Part shown: positions 52,321 to 61,749 of the stretch, piece after piece | How the letters are laid out: every line of letters begins with the position of its first letter | Numbering within the stretch: the stretch's first letter is position 1 | Origin: Rhodococcus sp. AW25M09 | GTDB lineage: Bacteria; Actinomycetota; Actinomycetes; Mycobacteriales; Mycobacteriaceae | Direction of reading: 5' to 3' | Length of the DNA stretch: 64,000 bases | Assembly: GCF_000333955.1 (NCBI RefSeq) | Contig: NZ_CAPS01000047.1 | Span: forward strand, 1-64,000 | Notes under the pieces: generated by a model | Databases searched by the model: none | Told to the model about the DNA's origin: nothing | What the model saw: the letters and a program-made list of their open reading frames with translations, nothing else | Program-made: the position numbers and the translations under genes

Positions 52321-53838
52321 TCAGTCCTCGACGATCAGTGGCGGAGTGTCGCGGCGGAGGATGTCGCCCTTGAAGAATTCCGGCTTGCGCAGTGCCACCA
52401 CCAGCATGATGACGATGCCGAGTGCGATGATGCCGACGCCGATGAGGAAGACCATGCCGATGCCGAACAGCGATGAGCCGCTTCCGAACTCGGGATCCCA
52501 GGCATCGATCGAGGTCTGCACGAACACCACGGCCATGCCGACACCGCCGAGCAGCGGTGCGAGGAATTTGAAGAAGATGTTGCGGGTGCTGGTGAACAGT
52601 TCCTCGCGGAAGTACCAGACGCAGGCGAATGCGGTGATGCCGTAGTAGAAGCAGATCATCAGTCCGAGCGCGGCGATGGTGTCGGTGAGAACGTTGTCGC
52701 TCACCACCCGCATCACGGCGTAGAAGGCCGCTGACGACCCGCCGGCCACCAGTGTCGCGAAGCCTGGAGTACTGAATCGCGGTGTGATGGAAGCGAACCG
52801 CTTCGGCAGCGCCTGGTAGTGGCCCATCGCGAGCAATGTGCGCGCCGGTGAGATGAAGGTGGCCTGCAGTGAACTGGCGGAACTGCTCAGCACGGCGAGG
52901 GACAGCAGAATCGCGAACGGTCCCATCACCGGTCCGGCCAGTGCGGCGAATACGTTGTCGGTGGTGTCGGGATTCTGCAATCCGTTTCCGGTGTCGCCGG
53001 TACCGGCGAACAGCAGCGTGGCCACTGCAGTGAGCAAGTACAGCACGATGATGCAGAACACCGTGACCAGAGCGGCGCGGCCGGGAATCTTGGCGCTGCC
53101 TGCGGTCTCCTCGTTGACCGTCAGGCAGACGTCCCAGCCCCAGTACATGAAAATGGACAGCGACAGGCCTGCGGTGAAGGCCGAGAAACTCGGAATGCCG
53201 AAGGGGTCGAACCAATCCAGGCTGAACGAGATGTCGTCGGCACCGTCACCGGCCCCGACCTTGACGAACGCGGCAACGATGAACCACGCCATCACCAGCA
53301 GCTGGAACGTGAGCATCGTGTACTGGACGCGTTTGGTCTCTTGCATACCGCGATAACACAGCCACGCCGCCAGAGCCATGAACACCAGACAGGTGACGAT
53401 ATTGATGGGTATGTTGGCGGTCAGATCGGCCAGCGAGTCGTTGCTGGTGACCTGCGCGAGAAAGAGATAGAAGAAGTCGACGGCCACCCCGGCGAGGTTC
53501 GAGAGCACGATGATGGTGGCCGCGATCAGGCCCCAACCGCCCATCCAGCCGACGTACGGTCCGAAGGCCTTCGACGCCCAGGTGAAGGAGGTGCCACTGT
53601 CGGGCTCGGCTGCGTTGAGCTCTCGATAACCCAAGGCCACCAACAACATCGGGATGAACCCCACGATGAAGATCGCCGGCAGGTGCACTCCCACCTCGGT
53701 GACCGTCGGACCGAGCGACGCCGTCAGGGCGTAGGCGGGCGCAATGGTCGAGATGCCGAGCACCACGCTCGCGAGCAGTCCGAGTTGGCCGGCCGACAGG
53801 CCCTTGGACTCGACGTCCACTGCCGCACGCTCATTCAT
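52321..53838 (-). CDS. APC-family amino acid/polyamine permease
   Basis: 505 aa with about 12 membrane segments: LASVVLGISTIAPAYALTAS, EPDSGTSFTWASKAFGPYVG, IFMYWGWDVCLTVNEETAGS. Eukaryote-like APC/AGT-type uptake protein of the kind found with putrescine catabolism genes. ATG 53838 overlaps the stress-protein stop by 8 nt. It follows the usp gene in a run that begins with the amine oxidase, so putrescine or a related amine is the likely substrate (inference). Confidence 0.85.
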   Translation of the reverse strand: MNERAAVDVESKGLSAGQLGLLASVVLGISTIAPAYALTASLGPTVTEVGVHLPAIFIVGFIPMLLVALGYRELNAAEPDSGTSFTWASKAFGPYVGWMGGWGLIAATIIVLSNLAGVAVDFFYLFLAQVTSNDSLADLTANIPINIVTCLVFMALAAWLCYRGMQETKRVQYTMLTFQLLVMAWFIVAAFVKVGAGDGADDISFSLDWFDPFGIPSFSAFTAGLSLSIFMYWGWDVCLTVNEETAGSAKIPGRAALVTVFCIIVLYLLTAVATLLFAGTGDTGNGLQNPDTTDNVFAALAGPVMGPFAILLSLAVLSSSASSLQATFISPARTLLAMGHYQALPKRFASITPRFSTPGFATLVAGGSSAAFYAVMRVVSDNVLTDTIAALGLMICFYYGITAFACVWYFREELFTSTRNIFFKFLAPLLGGVGMAVVFVQTSIDAWDPEFGSGSSLFGIGMVFLIGVGIIALGIVIMLVVALRKPEFFKGDILRRDTPPLIVED

Positions 53839-54727
53839 GGCCGGCCTCTCTCGGTACAACGATCATCGGAACGGGAACGACCCGAAGCATTTTCGCGGCA
53901 ACCGATCCCAGAAAGAGTCGGTGCGGCTGCGCGAGGCGGGACGAACCCACCATCAACACGTCGCCGGCGTGCCACTCCAGCGAGGACACCGCCTTCTCGA
54001 TACCGGAGCCCTCGGCCACCGTCAGCTGTACCTCCGATTCCGCGGGCAGTTCCGCCTTCACGGTGCGCAGCACGTCCTCGGCCTTGGCGAGACCGCCAGG
54101 CCCAGGCGCTCGTATCGATTCCGCTTCTGCGGAGACGAGGGAGAGTAAGCGCAGGGGCAACTCGGCCGACGCCGACAGATCGGTGGCGGCCTCGACGAGT
54201 TCGACCGCTCCCGGACGGTTTCCGATAGCGCAGGTCAGTTCGCGAATGCGTGGCGGCGGAGAGTGCCGATACCCGCGCGGTGCCAGCGCGAGGGGCACGT
54301 GGGCACAGTGCAGAAGATCGCTGGTGACGGTCCCGATCGAGTGGCGCCCGAGCAGACCGTCGCCGGCCGCACCGACAACGATCATGTACGCCTCGCACTC
54401 GTCGACGTGTTCATGGGTCGCTCCGCAGGCTCCACTTCTGGTTGCGTCGAGTAGACCCTGTGCGAACGACTCGTCGAACAGCAGGTGAGTGCGCGCCTGG
54501 ACGTCCTCGGGCACCAGTGCCAGTGCCTCGGCCAGCCAACTCGTGGCCTGATCGATCAGGATGTCGTCGTACCCCGCCTCGACGGGCGCTTTGGACGGCA
54601 CCGGGCGCTCCTGAGGCAGCACCAGACAGATGTCCAGCGAGGCCTGCAAAGATCGCGCGAGGGTTGCGCCCAAGGCGATTCCGTCCGCGCCACTCGGTGT
54701 TGCCTGGTATCCCACGATCAGACGCAT
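53831..54727 (-). CDS. tandem universal stress protein with repeat insertion
   Basis: 298 aa with two UspA folds; the second carries the ATP-binding pattern MVGSSRLAQPHRLFLGSVAA and the first VVGAAGDGLLGRHSIGTVTS. ATG 54727 gives the normal opening MRLIVGYQATPSG. At about residues 95-104 the stretch TRSGACGATH comes from one copy of the dispersed repeat and interrupts LLDA...VDECEAYMIVVGAA. Coupled to the downstream permease. Confidence 0.87.
   Translation of the reverse strand: MRLIVGYQATPSGADGIALGATLARSLQASLDICLVLPQERPVPSKAPVEAGYDDILIDQATSWLAEALALVPEDVQARTHLLFDESFAQGLLDATRSGACGATHEHVDECEAYMIVVGAAGDGLLGRHSIGTVTSDLLHCAHVPLALAPRGYRHSPPPRIRELTCAIGNRPGAVELVEAATDLSASAELPLRLLSLVSAEAESIRAPGPGGLAKAEDVLRTVKAELPAESEVQLTVAEGSGIEKAVSSLEWHAGDVLMVGSSRLAQPHRLFLGSVAAKMLRVVPVPMIVVPREAGHE
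54415..54444 (+). repeat. single diverged copy of the GGTCGTTCCGC repeat inside usp
   Basis: GGGTCGCTCCGCAGGCTCCA then CTTCTGGTTG: three differences from the 30-bp core of the units upstream of argG. It is read in frame on the minus strand as part of the stress protein. Confidence 0.85.
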
Positions 54728-54755
54728 GGGCGGACCTTCCCTGAAGTTGGGCGAG

Positions 54756-56708
54756 CTAATGACAGGTGCTGCCGGGATCTGTGTGGCACGACTTCGGCTC
54801 CGACGCTGCGACATCGAGAGAGGGGTTGCGATCGAAGAATCCGAACGGCTTGAGCCAGAACGACACGGTGTCGGCAGGCATCACCGGCCAGTCCTCGGGG
54901 CGGGTGATGTGATGGATCCCGAAGGTGTACCAGACGACAACATCGGTGTTCTCGATGCTTCGATCTGCCTCGGTCCACTCGGGTAGGCCGTGATCGACAC
55001 CGCTCTGATTGACGAACTCGCCGCTGGGCCAACGCTCGTCGGGACAGTTGGGGGTGACCCACACGGTATGGCCGATCACCTGAGCACGCTGGAAAATCGG
55101 CGACGCCGGATCGAACATCGACGGGATCGCCGCCCCCGGAACCAGTTTGTAGGCAGGGCGGGTGCCGAGGCCGTTGGTGACGTTGTCGTTGACGACCTTC
55201 CATGCCTTCTGGGTGTTCCAGTCGTAATCCTGCTTGCCCTCGGATTCGGTGGTCAGCGGAGTGTTGACCTGGGTGAGCGCGAGGCCGTAAGGATTGTCGG
55301 GGCCCATCGGAACACGTTGCGTCTCACTGGCGTACACGGTGTTCTCGGTGCCGTCGATGTCCAGATCGAGCCGGGCTACGAGGAAGTGCTGGTGATAGGG
55401 CGCGTAGGTGCGATTGTCGACCAGCGTTCCCGACGGATGGGTGCCGCCTTCGGCGAAGTGCGTCACGACCATGATGCCTGTGGCGCGGACCTCGCACTCG
55501 ATGTTGCCGTCCTGATAGAACCGCCAGTAGACGAGGTACTCGTAGTTCGCGACGGTGGCGTGGAAGCTGACCGTGAGTCGACGCATGCGCCGTACTTCGG
55601 CCCCGGCGTCGTGATCGACGTGCTTCCACAACACGGCGTTGTCTTCCTCGTGAATGCAGATCGCATTGGTGATCGTGTACGGCTCACCCTTGCTGTTGTG
55701 CAGTACTGCATCGAGGTAACGGATCTCGCCCAGGCAGTCGCAGCCGAGTTCGAGCGAGGTGGTCATGAAGCCCAGGCCCCACTCGCCGATGTCGAACGCG
55801 GTGCGCCGATAGTGATCCTCGGTGTGATCGCGATACGGAACGACCATCTCCGCGAACGACATTCGATTGGCGACGGACCGCACGTTCCCGTTGTCGTTGT
55901 ACGTCACGGCATGCAGCGTCATGCCCTCGCGGTAGTTGAATCCCACGCGCAACGACCAGTTCTGCCACGTCAATTTGTTGCCGTCGATCTGGAACGACGG
56001 GCCGGTCGGTTGGGTGATCTCGAGCGGTTCGAGTGGCGGACGGCTACTGGCCGCGCGGATCCGCTCCGGGATGTGGCGAGGGACGTACTCGCCCATGATC
56101 TCCGGACGTTCGACTCGGAAAGTGTCCTCGATCTCGAGCAGTTCCATCGTGTTGACGTCGATGACGCAGTGGAATCCGCCGACCGGTCCGGCGTACGGAT
56201 TGGCACCCTCCGCGGCCTTGACCCAGGTGTCGGACCAGCCGAGGCGTCGACCCTTGTACTTCTCGGGCGTCACCGCTTCGCCGTAGGTCCAGGTGTCCAT
56301 GAACACCAGATCGAGATCGGTGATACCTCGATCGGCCAGGGCAGCAATGACATCGGGATGGGCACGCAGCGCGGCGTCGGCCTCTTCCCATTCGTCGACG
56401 GTGAAATTGGGCTGCACGCCGGGGATGTTCGTCCACGATTCGGTGGCGCGATCGTCCAGCGACACAACGGCCTTGAAAGTACTGTTCTCGGCGCGATTCA
56501 ACACCACCGAGATTGCACGACGCGCAGGCACGGTACCGGCCTCGTCGAACGCGGCGATCTCGGACTTGGCCGGTTCGATCATTTCGATGGACGCGAAGCG
56601 CCAGCCGTCGCCGACGCCGTGATCGCGGCCGAGAACCTCCGCTACGGTGGCGAATTCGTCGCTGGACAGAGGATCGAGAGGATGACGGTGTTGCTGAGGT
56701 GCGTTCAT
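54756..56708 (-). CDS. copper-containing primary amine oxidase
   Basis: Oxidatively deaminates primary amines (here probably putrescine) to aldehyde, ammonia and H2O2. 650 aa. The topaquinone precursor is Tyr388 in ANYEYLVYW; copper ligands are the HxH of YHQHFLVARLDLDIDG and the His of GIHHITRPEDWPVMP; the catalytic Asp is in AFDIGEWGLG. No signal peptide, so cytosolic. ATG 56708 overlaps the dehydrogenase stop (ATGA), linking oxidation to aldehyde removal. Other amines such as tyramine or phenethylamine cannot be excluded. Confidence 0.92.
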   Translation of the reverse strand: MNAPQQHRHPLDPLSSDEFATVAEVLGRDHGVGDGWRFASIEMIEPAKSEIAAFDEAGTVPARRAISVVLNRAENSTFKAVVSLDDRATESWTNIPGVQPNFTVDEWEEADAALRAHPDVIAALADRGITDLDLVFMDTWTYGEAVTPEKYKGRRLGWSDTWVKAAEGANPYAGPVGGFHCVIDVNTMELLEIEDTFRVERPEIMGEYVPRHIPERIRAASSRPPLEPLEITQPTGPSFQIDGNKLTWQNWSLRVGFNYREGMTLHAVTYNDNGNVRSVANRMSFAEMVVPYRDHTEDHYRRTAFDIGEWGLGFMTTSLELGCDCLGEIRYLDAVLHNSKGEPYTITNAICIHEEDNAVLWKHVDHDAGAEVRRMRRLTVSFHATVANYEYLVYWRFYQDGNIECEVRATGIMVVTHFAEGGTHPSGTLVDNRTYAPYHQHFLVARLDLDIDGTENTVYASETQRVPMGPDNPYGLALTQVNTPLTTESEGKQDYDWNTQKAWKVVNDNVTNGLGTRPAYKLVPGAAIPSMFDPASPIFQRAQVIGHTVWVTPNCPDERWPSGEFVNQSGVDHGLPEWTEADRSIENTDVVVWYTFGIHHITRPEDWPVMPADTVSFWLKPFGFFDRNPSLDVAASEPKSCHTDPGSTCH

Positions 56709-58147
56709 GCGATGGTCTCCGTCGAGCTCATGACGTGCTTGATGCGGGTGTAGTCCTCGACGCCGTAGGCCGAGAGGTCCTTGCCGTAACCGGAGTACTT
56801 GAAGCCTCCGTGCGGCATCTCGGCCACCAACGGGATATGGCAGTTGACCCACACGGCTCCGAAGTCGAGAGCCGCCGAGATGCGCAGTGTGCGTCCGTGA
56901 TCGGAAGTCCAGACGCTCGACGCGAGACCGAAGTCCACGTCGTTGGCCAGCGAAATTGCCTCAGCCTCGTCGGTGAACGTCTGCACCGTGAGCACCGGAC
57001 CGAACGTCTCCTCCTGCACGATGGGATCGGACTGCTGGACGCCGGTGATGATGGTGGGCTCGAAGAAGAAGCCCTTGTCGCCGATGCGCTTGCCGCCGGT
57101 GACGATGGTGGCGTGCTCGCCGATGCCGTCGACCTTCGAGCTGACCTGGCCGAAGTGGTTGATGTTGTTCAGTGGCCCGAGGAATGTATCCGGGTCGTCG
57201 GGTAGGCCGACCTTCAACGTCTTCGCCTTGGCGACAAGGGCGTCGACGAGGGTGTCGTGGACCGACTCGTGCACCAGCACGCGGGTGACGGCTGTGCAGT
57301 CCTGACCGGCGTTGAAGAACGCGGCCTCGGCGATACCGTCGGCGGCCTTGCTGATGTCGACGTCGTCGAAGACGATCGCCGGCGCTTTGCCGCCGAGTTC
57401 GAGGTGCGCGCGCTTGAGCTGCTTGGCAGCGGCCACGGCGACGGCGATGCCGGCGCGGACCGATCCGGTGATCGACACCAGGCCGGGAGTCTTGTGCTCC
57501 ACTATGGCAGCGCCGGTCCCGCCGTTGCCGAGAACCACATTGAGGACGCCGGCCGGAAGGATTCCTTTCGACAGCTTCGCCAGCACGAGAGTGCTTTCGG
57601 GAGTGGTGTCACTGGGCTTGAGGACGATGGTGTTGCCGGCGGCGAGCGCGGGCCCGATCTTCCAGATTGCCATCATGAACGGGTAGTTCCACGGCGTCAC
57701 CTGGCCGACGACACCGATCGGTTCGCGTCGAACATACGAGGTGAATCCGTCCATGTATTCGCCTGCCGACTTGCCCTCGAGCATGCGCGCCGCACCGGCG
57801 AAGAACCGGATCTGATCTGCGCCGACCGTCACCTCTTCGGCGGCGATGGTCGCCTTGGGCTGGCCGGTATTACGGCTCTGCGCCTCGACGATCTCGTCGC
57901 TGTGCGCCTCGATGGCGTCGGCGAGCTTCAACAGCGCCTTCTGCCGTTCGCCGGGCGTCGTCTTACCCCAGCTCTGGAATGCGCTGGCGGCAGCCGACAT
58001 TGCGGCATCGACATCCGACGCGTCGGAGATGGGGGAGTGGGCGACGACCGACTCGTCCACCGGATTCACCACATCGAGCATGTCGGTACCGGAGGGCGTC
58101 ACGAACGCCCCGTCGATGTAGTTCTGCAGGACAGGCACCGTCATCAC
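56705..58147 (-). CDS. gamma-aminobutyraldehyde dehydrogenase
   Basis: 480-aa NAD-dependent aldehyde dehydrogenase. Active-site Glu250 in HLELGGKAP and Cys284 in NAGQDCTA; the coenzyme-binding GSVRAGIAVAVAA differs from the usual GSTxxG. The FNAGQDCTAVTRV and GGFKYSGYGKDLSAYGVEDY blocks are characteristic of PatD-type aminobutyraldehyde dehydrogenases. Coupled to the amine oxidase; the pair would convert putrescine to GABA. ATG 58147, with ATG 58144 equally possible. Confidence 0.9.
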   Translation of the reverse strand: MMTVPVLQNYIDGAFVTPSGTDMLDVVNPVDESVVAHSPISDASDVDAAMSAAASAFQSWGKTTPGERQKALLKLADAIEAHSDEIVEAQSRNTGQPKATIAAEEVTVGADQIRFFAGAARMLEGKSAGEYMDGFTSYVRREPIGVVGQVTPWNYPFMMAIWKIGPALAAGNTIVLKPSDTTPESTLVLAKLSKGILPAGVLNVVLGNGGTGAAIVEHKTPGLVSITGSVRAGIAVAVAAAKQLKRAHLELGGKAPAIVFDDVDISKAADGIAEAAFFNAGQDCTAVTRVLVHESVHDTLVDALVAKAKTLKVGLPDDPDTFLGPLNNINHFGQVSSKVDGIGEHATIVTGGKRIGDKGFFFEPTIITGVQQSDPIVQEETFGPVLTVQTFTDEAEAISLANDVDFGLASSVWTSDHGRTLRISAALDFGAVWVNCHIPLVAEMPHGGFKYSGYGKDLSAYGVEDYTRIKHVMSSTETIA

Positions 58148-58378
58148 TCAACCCCTAGCGTCGGACTCCACTGTTGTATTGCGGTTCTGCAAAGCCTGCA
58201 CCTACGGACGAGACTTTGCTACCCGACAAGATGTCCAGCGCCCCTCGATGGATCAGGACGAAACGTCAAGGTTCCCGGCCAAGGACCTGACCCCGGCGAT
58301 GTAGGTCGCGAGACCGAGCTTCTCGAACGCTGCCCGGGAGGTGGGATCGCCGAGATGTTCACCGGTTAGCCTGAGTCG

Positions 58379-59374
58379 GTGGCAGACACAGCGGTGGGAT
58401 ATCAGCAGATCGCCGACGGCACCTGGGCTTTCATGCGGCCGCCGGGCAGTTGGGGGCAGACCAACACCGGACTGATCGTGGGGCCGGGCCGCGCGTCGAT
58501 GTTGATCGACACCGTTTGGGACACCACGTGGGCAGCACGGGTGGCCGCAGACACCGCCGAACTCATCGCCGACGCGCCGATCACCGAAGTACTCAACACC
58601 CACTCCGACGGCGATCACTGGTGGGGCAACGACACTGTTCCCCCGTCTGCGCGCATCACCACGAGCGCCGCGTCACTGCACGCCATGAAAGAGGAGACGC
58701 CACCGAAAGGCGTAGCCACGTTCGCCTCCCTCGGTGCCAAGATCGGCTGGGTACCCGGGCCGGTCGGCGCGATGGGCTCCTACATGAACCGAGTCCGCGG
58801 CGGTGCCACCTTCCCCACCGCGCTGCCGCGGCTACCCGACCACACCTTCGAGACCACCGACACCCTCGACGTAGCAGGACGATCCGTTCACCTGCGCTAC
58901 CTGGGTCCGGCGCACACCGAGGGCGACCTCATCGCCCACCTACCCGACGTCGGAGTCGTGTTCGCAGGAGACTTGCTGTTCATCGACGCCACCCCGGTGC
59001 TCTGGCACGGCCCACTGCAGAACTGGATCGACGCCCTCGACCATCTCCTCGAACTCGATGCCGCCGTCTACGTCCCCGGCCACGGCCCGCTGTGTGGCAC
59101 CGACCAGATCCGCGCAGTCCGCAACTATTGGACCTGGGTGGCCGAGGCCGGTCGCAGCTGCTTCGATGCCGGACTCGGATCGACCGAGGCCGCCCGAAAC
59201 CTGCTGAAATCCACCGAATTCGGGCACTACGCGCATTGGGACTCACCGGAACGGCTCATCCTGAGCATGAGCACCCTCTACCGCCTGTGGCGAGGCGAGC
59301 AGCCCGCACCGCCCACGCTGACGCGTCGAGCACGGGCGTTCGCGGACGCGGGGCGGTTCCTTCGAAAGCAGTAA
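58379..59374 (+). CDS. metallo-beta-lactamase-fold hydrolase
   Basis: 331 aa. Zinc motifs: NTHSDGDHWWGN (HxxxDH variant), GPAHTEGDLIAH, VFAGDLLF and VPGHGPL. The HSDGDH form (first His of HxHxDH replaced by Ser-Asp) is seen in some SoxH/alkylsulfatase-like MBL proteins. GTG 58379 starts the protein. Substrate unknown; it stands alone between oppositely oriented operons. Confidence 0.87.
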   Translation: MADTAVGYQQIADGTWAFMRPPGSWGQTNTGLIVGPGRASMLIDTVWDTTWAARVAADTAELIADAPITEVLNTHSDGDHWWGNDTVPPSARITTSAASLHAMKEETPPKGVATFASLGAKIGWVPGPVGAMGSYMNRVRGGATFPTALPRLPDHTFETTDTLDVAGRSVHLRYLGPAHTEGDLIAHLPDVGVVFAGDLLFIDATPVLWHGPLQNWIDALDHLLELDAAVYVPGHGPLCGTDQIRAVRNYWTWVAEAGRSCFDAGLGSTEAARNLLKSTEFGHYAHWDSPERLILSMSTLYRLWRGEQPAPPTLTRRARAFADAGRFLRKQ

Positions 59375-59394
59375 TACTCAATTCCCCGTGAATG

Positions 59395-60171
59395 CTACTG
59401 TGGCGCAGTGAACGTCGCGGTCAACGACGCCGCAGCGTCGAACAGGCCGGCCAGATCCGATCGATCAGGTGAGGGTTCGAGCACTATGGTTGTCGCCCCC
59501 GCGTCGATCCAGCGCTGCACAGTGCTCGGGGCCGCATCGGAATCGGAAAGACACGACACGTAGACCACCACGTCGTGGTCGGGCCCACCGCCGATGTGCT
59601 CGACAGCGGTTCGCAGCTGGTCCGGGGACGTCTCGCTCGTGAGGATGGTTCCCACGCTGCTGCGACCGCTCAGGGCGAGCGTCTTCGGCCCCGTCGCGCC
59701 GACCAGAAGCGGCGGCGGTTGCTGCGGCGGCCAGTTCAATCGCACATCGTCGAGTGAGACGTATCGGCCGTGAACGGTCACGGTTTCACCGGCCAACAGA
59801 CTGGTCAGCGCGGCCATCTGCTCGCTCAGCAACGTCAGGGGAGAGTGCACTCGGCCACCGATCTGATCCATCCACGATTGGACGCCGTGACCGAGTCCGA
59901 CGCGGAGCCGCCCCGGATGGATCCGGGCAACGGTAGCGATCTCCATGGCCGTCGACGCGACGTTTCGCATCGGGGTGGGTAACACCCCGATGCCGACACT
60001 CACACGGTTCGTGGCGGCGAGAATCATTGCAGCAGTGGATACTCCACCGGAGTAGAAGCAGTCTTCCCAGATCCACACCTCGTCGACACCCGCGGCGTCG
60101 GCCGCGCGCGCAGCGTCGATGAGTGCCTCGGGAGCCATTTCAGGCCGAAGTACAACGCCGATTCGCGTCAT
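59395..60171 (-). CDS. LLM-class F420-dependent oxidoreductase
   Basis: 258 aa, short for the luciferase-like fold. Blocks: MTRIGVVLRPEMAPEALIDA, DEVWIWEDCFYSGGVSTAAM, RVSVGIGVLPTPMRNVASTA, RLRVGLGHGVQSWMDQIGGR and PLLVGATGPKTLALSG. These fit F420-dependent reductases; the substrate is not predictable. ATG 60171 has AGGAGA 6 nt upstream. Follows ramB by 17 nt, possibly in the same transcript. Confidence 0.85.
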   Translation of the reverse strand: MTRIGVVLRPEMAPEALIDAARAADAAGVDEVWIWEDCFYSGGVSTAAMILAATNRVSVGIGVLPTPMRNVASTAMEIATVARIHPGRLRVGLGHGVQSWMDQIGGRVHSPLTLLSEQMAALTSLLAGETVTVHGRYVSLDDVRLNWPPQQPPPLLVGATGPKTLALSGRSSVGTILTSETSPDQLRTAVEHIGGGPDHDVVVYVSCLSDSDAAPSTVQRWIDAGATTIVLEPSPDRSDLAGLFDAAASLTATFTAPQ

Positions 60172-60188
60172 TGCAGTTCTCCTCTCGG

Positions 60189-61601
60189 TCAGCGAACGAG
60201 GTACGGCGATACCGAACTTCGGTGCTCGTCGATATCGAGATCCTTGCCCAGCGGCGGGAACGCACGCTGCGGGCAGTTCGCACGTTCGCACACGCGGCAG
60301 CCTGCGCCGATCGGTGTTGCAGCAGCAGAGCCCTGGACGTCCAGTCCGTCGGCGTACACCAGTCTGCCGGCATGGCGCAGCTCGCAACCGAGACCGATGG
60401 CGAAGGTCTTGCCGGGCTGACCGTATCGCGCGGCCCGTCGCTCCACGGTGCGCGCGATCCACAGATAGTTGCGGCCGTCGGGCATCTCGGCGATCTGGGT
60501 CATGATCTTGCCCGGATAGGCGAACGTCTCGTACACATTCCACAGTGGGCAGGTACCGCCACTGGATGAGAAGTGGAAACCTGTGGCGGACTGGCGTTTC
60601 GACATGTTTCCTGCGCGATCGACCCGGACGAACGAGAACGGCACACCCCGTAACTCGGGTCTCTGCAAGGTGGAGAGCCTATGGCAGATGGTCTCGTAAC
60701 TGACCGAGAAGAACGCCGAGAGCCGCTCGACGTCGTACCGGAAATCCTCGGCGACGTCGTGAAACTGGTGGTACGGCAACACCGTCGCGGCAGCGAAATA
60801 GTTCGCGAAGCCGAGCACCGCCAGCTTCTTCGACGACTCGCTGGTGAAGTTTCCCTCGTCGGCCATTTTGTTCAGCAGGTCTCCGCATTCGAGGTACGCC
60901 AGTTCGGCAGCGAACCGGAACACCTTCTGACCGGCGGACAGGTGTGGCGAAATCTCCAGTACGCGCGTCTGGGGGTCGAATCGGTGCAGCACGTTCTCGC
61001 CGAGGTCGATGCGATTGACGATCTGGACGTCGTGCACCGTTCGTAGCCGCTTGGCGATCTCGCCGCCCACGTCGGCGCGATGGAATCGAATCCTCGAGGT
61101 CAGCGCCTCCGCCGCAGTGTCCAGATCGTGCAGATAGTTCTGCCGCTGATAGAAGTAGTCGCGCACTTCCTCGTGCGGCTTGCTGATCGAACCACTGCCA
61201 CTGCCGTCGGAGAAGCGCTCCTCGGTAGCGGCGAGGAGCTGAGCCGTCGTATTGCGGAATCGGCGATGCATGTTCACCATCGCCCGCGCCAACTGCGGGT
61301 GCGAGCTGACCATCTGGGCGATCTCGTGCGCGTCGGCGTCGATGTCCATGTCCTGATCGAGGGCCACCTCGCGGAGCTCGGCAACCAGCCTGGTGTCGTC
61401 CTCGGAGGAGAAAAACGAGGTGTCGACGCCGAACACCTCGGAGATGCGAAGGAGTACCGGCACCGTCAGCGGACGCACGTCGTGCTCGATCTGGTTGAGA
61501 TAGCTGGCCGAGATCCCCAGCTTGTGGGCCAACGACACCTGACTCATGCTGCGTTCGCTGCGAAGCTGCCGAAGCCGCACGCCGACGAAGGTTTTCGACA
61601 T
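60189..61601 (-). CDS. ramB: RamB-type regulator of acetate/glyoxylate metabolism
   Basis: 470 aa. N-terminal HTH (RLRQLRSERSMSQVSLAHKL, GISASYLNQIEHDVRPLTVP), an IrrE/ImmA-like zinc-peptidase-type domain (AAELAYLECGDLLNKMADEG, LGFANYFAAATVLPYHQFHD) and a C-terminal ScfR domain rich in Cys (CRVCERANCPQRAFPPLGKD). In Corynebacterium and Mycobacterium tuberculosis, RamB represses or tunes isocitrate lyase; aceA lies 1.3 kb away here. ATG 61601. Confidence 0.92.
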   Translation of the reverse strand: MSKTFVGVRLRQLRSERSMSQVSLAHKLGISASYLNQIEHDVRPLTVPVLLRISEVFGVDTSFFSSEDDTRLVAELREVALDQDMDIDADAHEIAQMVSSHPQLARAMVNMHRRFRNTTAQLLAATEERFSDGSGSGSISKPHEEVRDYFYQRQNYLHDLDTAAEALTSRIRFHRADVGGEIAKRLRTVHDVQIVNRIDLGENVLHRFDPQTRVLEISPHLSAGQKVFRFAAELAYLECGDLLNKMADEGNFTSESSKKLAVLGFANYFAAATVLPYHQFHDVAEDFRYDVERLSAFFSVSYETICHRLSTLQRPELRGVPFSFVRVDRAGNMSKRQSATGFHFSSSGGTCPLWNVYETFAYPGKIMTQIAEMPDGRNYLWIARTVERRAARYGQPGKTFAIGLGCELRHAGRLVYADGLDVQGSAAATPIGAGCRVCERANCPQRAFPPLGKDLDIDEHRSSVSPYLVR

Positions 61602-61639
61602 ATCGCCAGGCTACGCCTGCGAAGAAATGCGTTAACACC

Positions 61640-61648
61640 GTTCGCAAC
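61640..61648. promoter_or_regulatory. possible RamB half-site upstream of ramB
   Basis: GTTCGCAAC lies 38 bp before ramB; ATTCGCAAC recurs at 62738 upstream of aceA. A shared word at both known RamB targets fits autoregulation, but the exact Rhodococcus motif is not certain. Confidence 0.4.
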
Positions 61649-61749
61649 TGGTTGCCGGGTCACAATTCGGTGATCATCGGGAACATTAGCGGAAGTAAAG
61701 GCGTATACCGGTATACGAGCCAATTCGCCACGTACCTCTAGGAGTGGTC

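Noticed and set aside
58148..58378. Minus-strand frame between the aldehyde dehydrogenase and MBL genes
   Set aside because: About 230 bp of intergenic DNA; the frame crosses into the MBL gene antisense and shows no recognisable domain.
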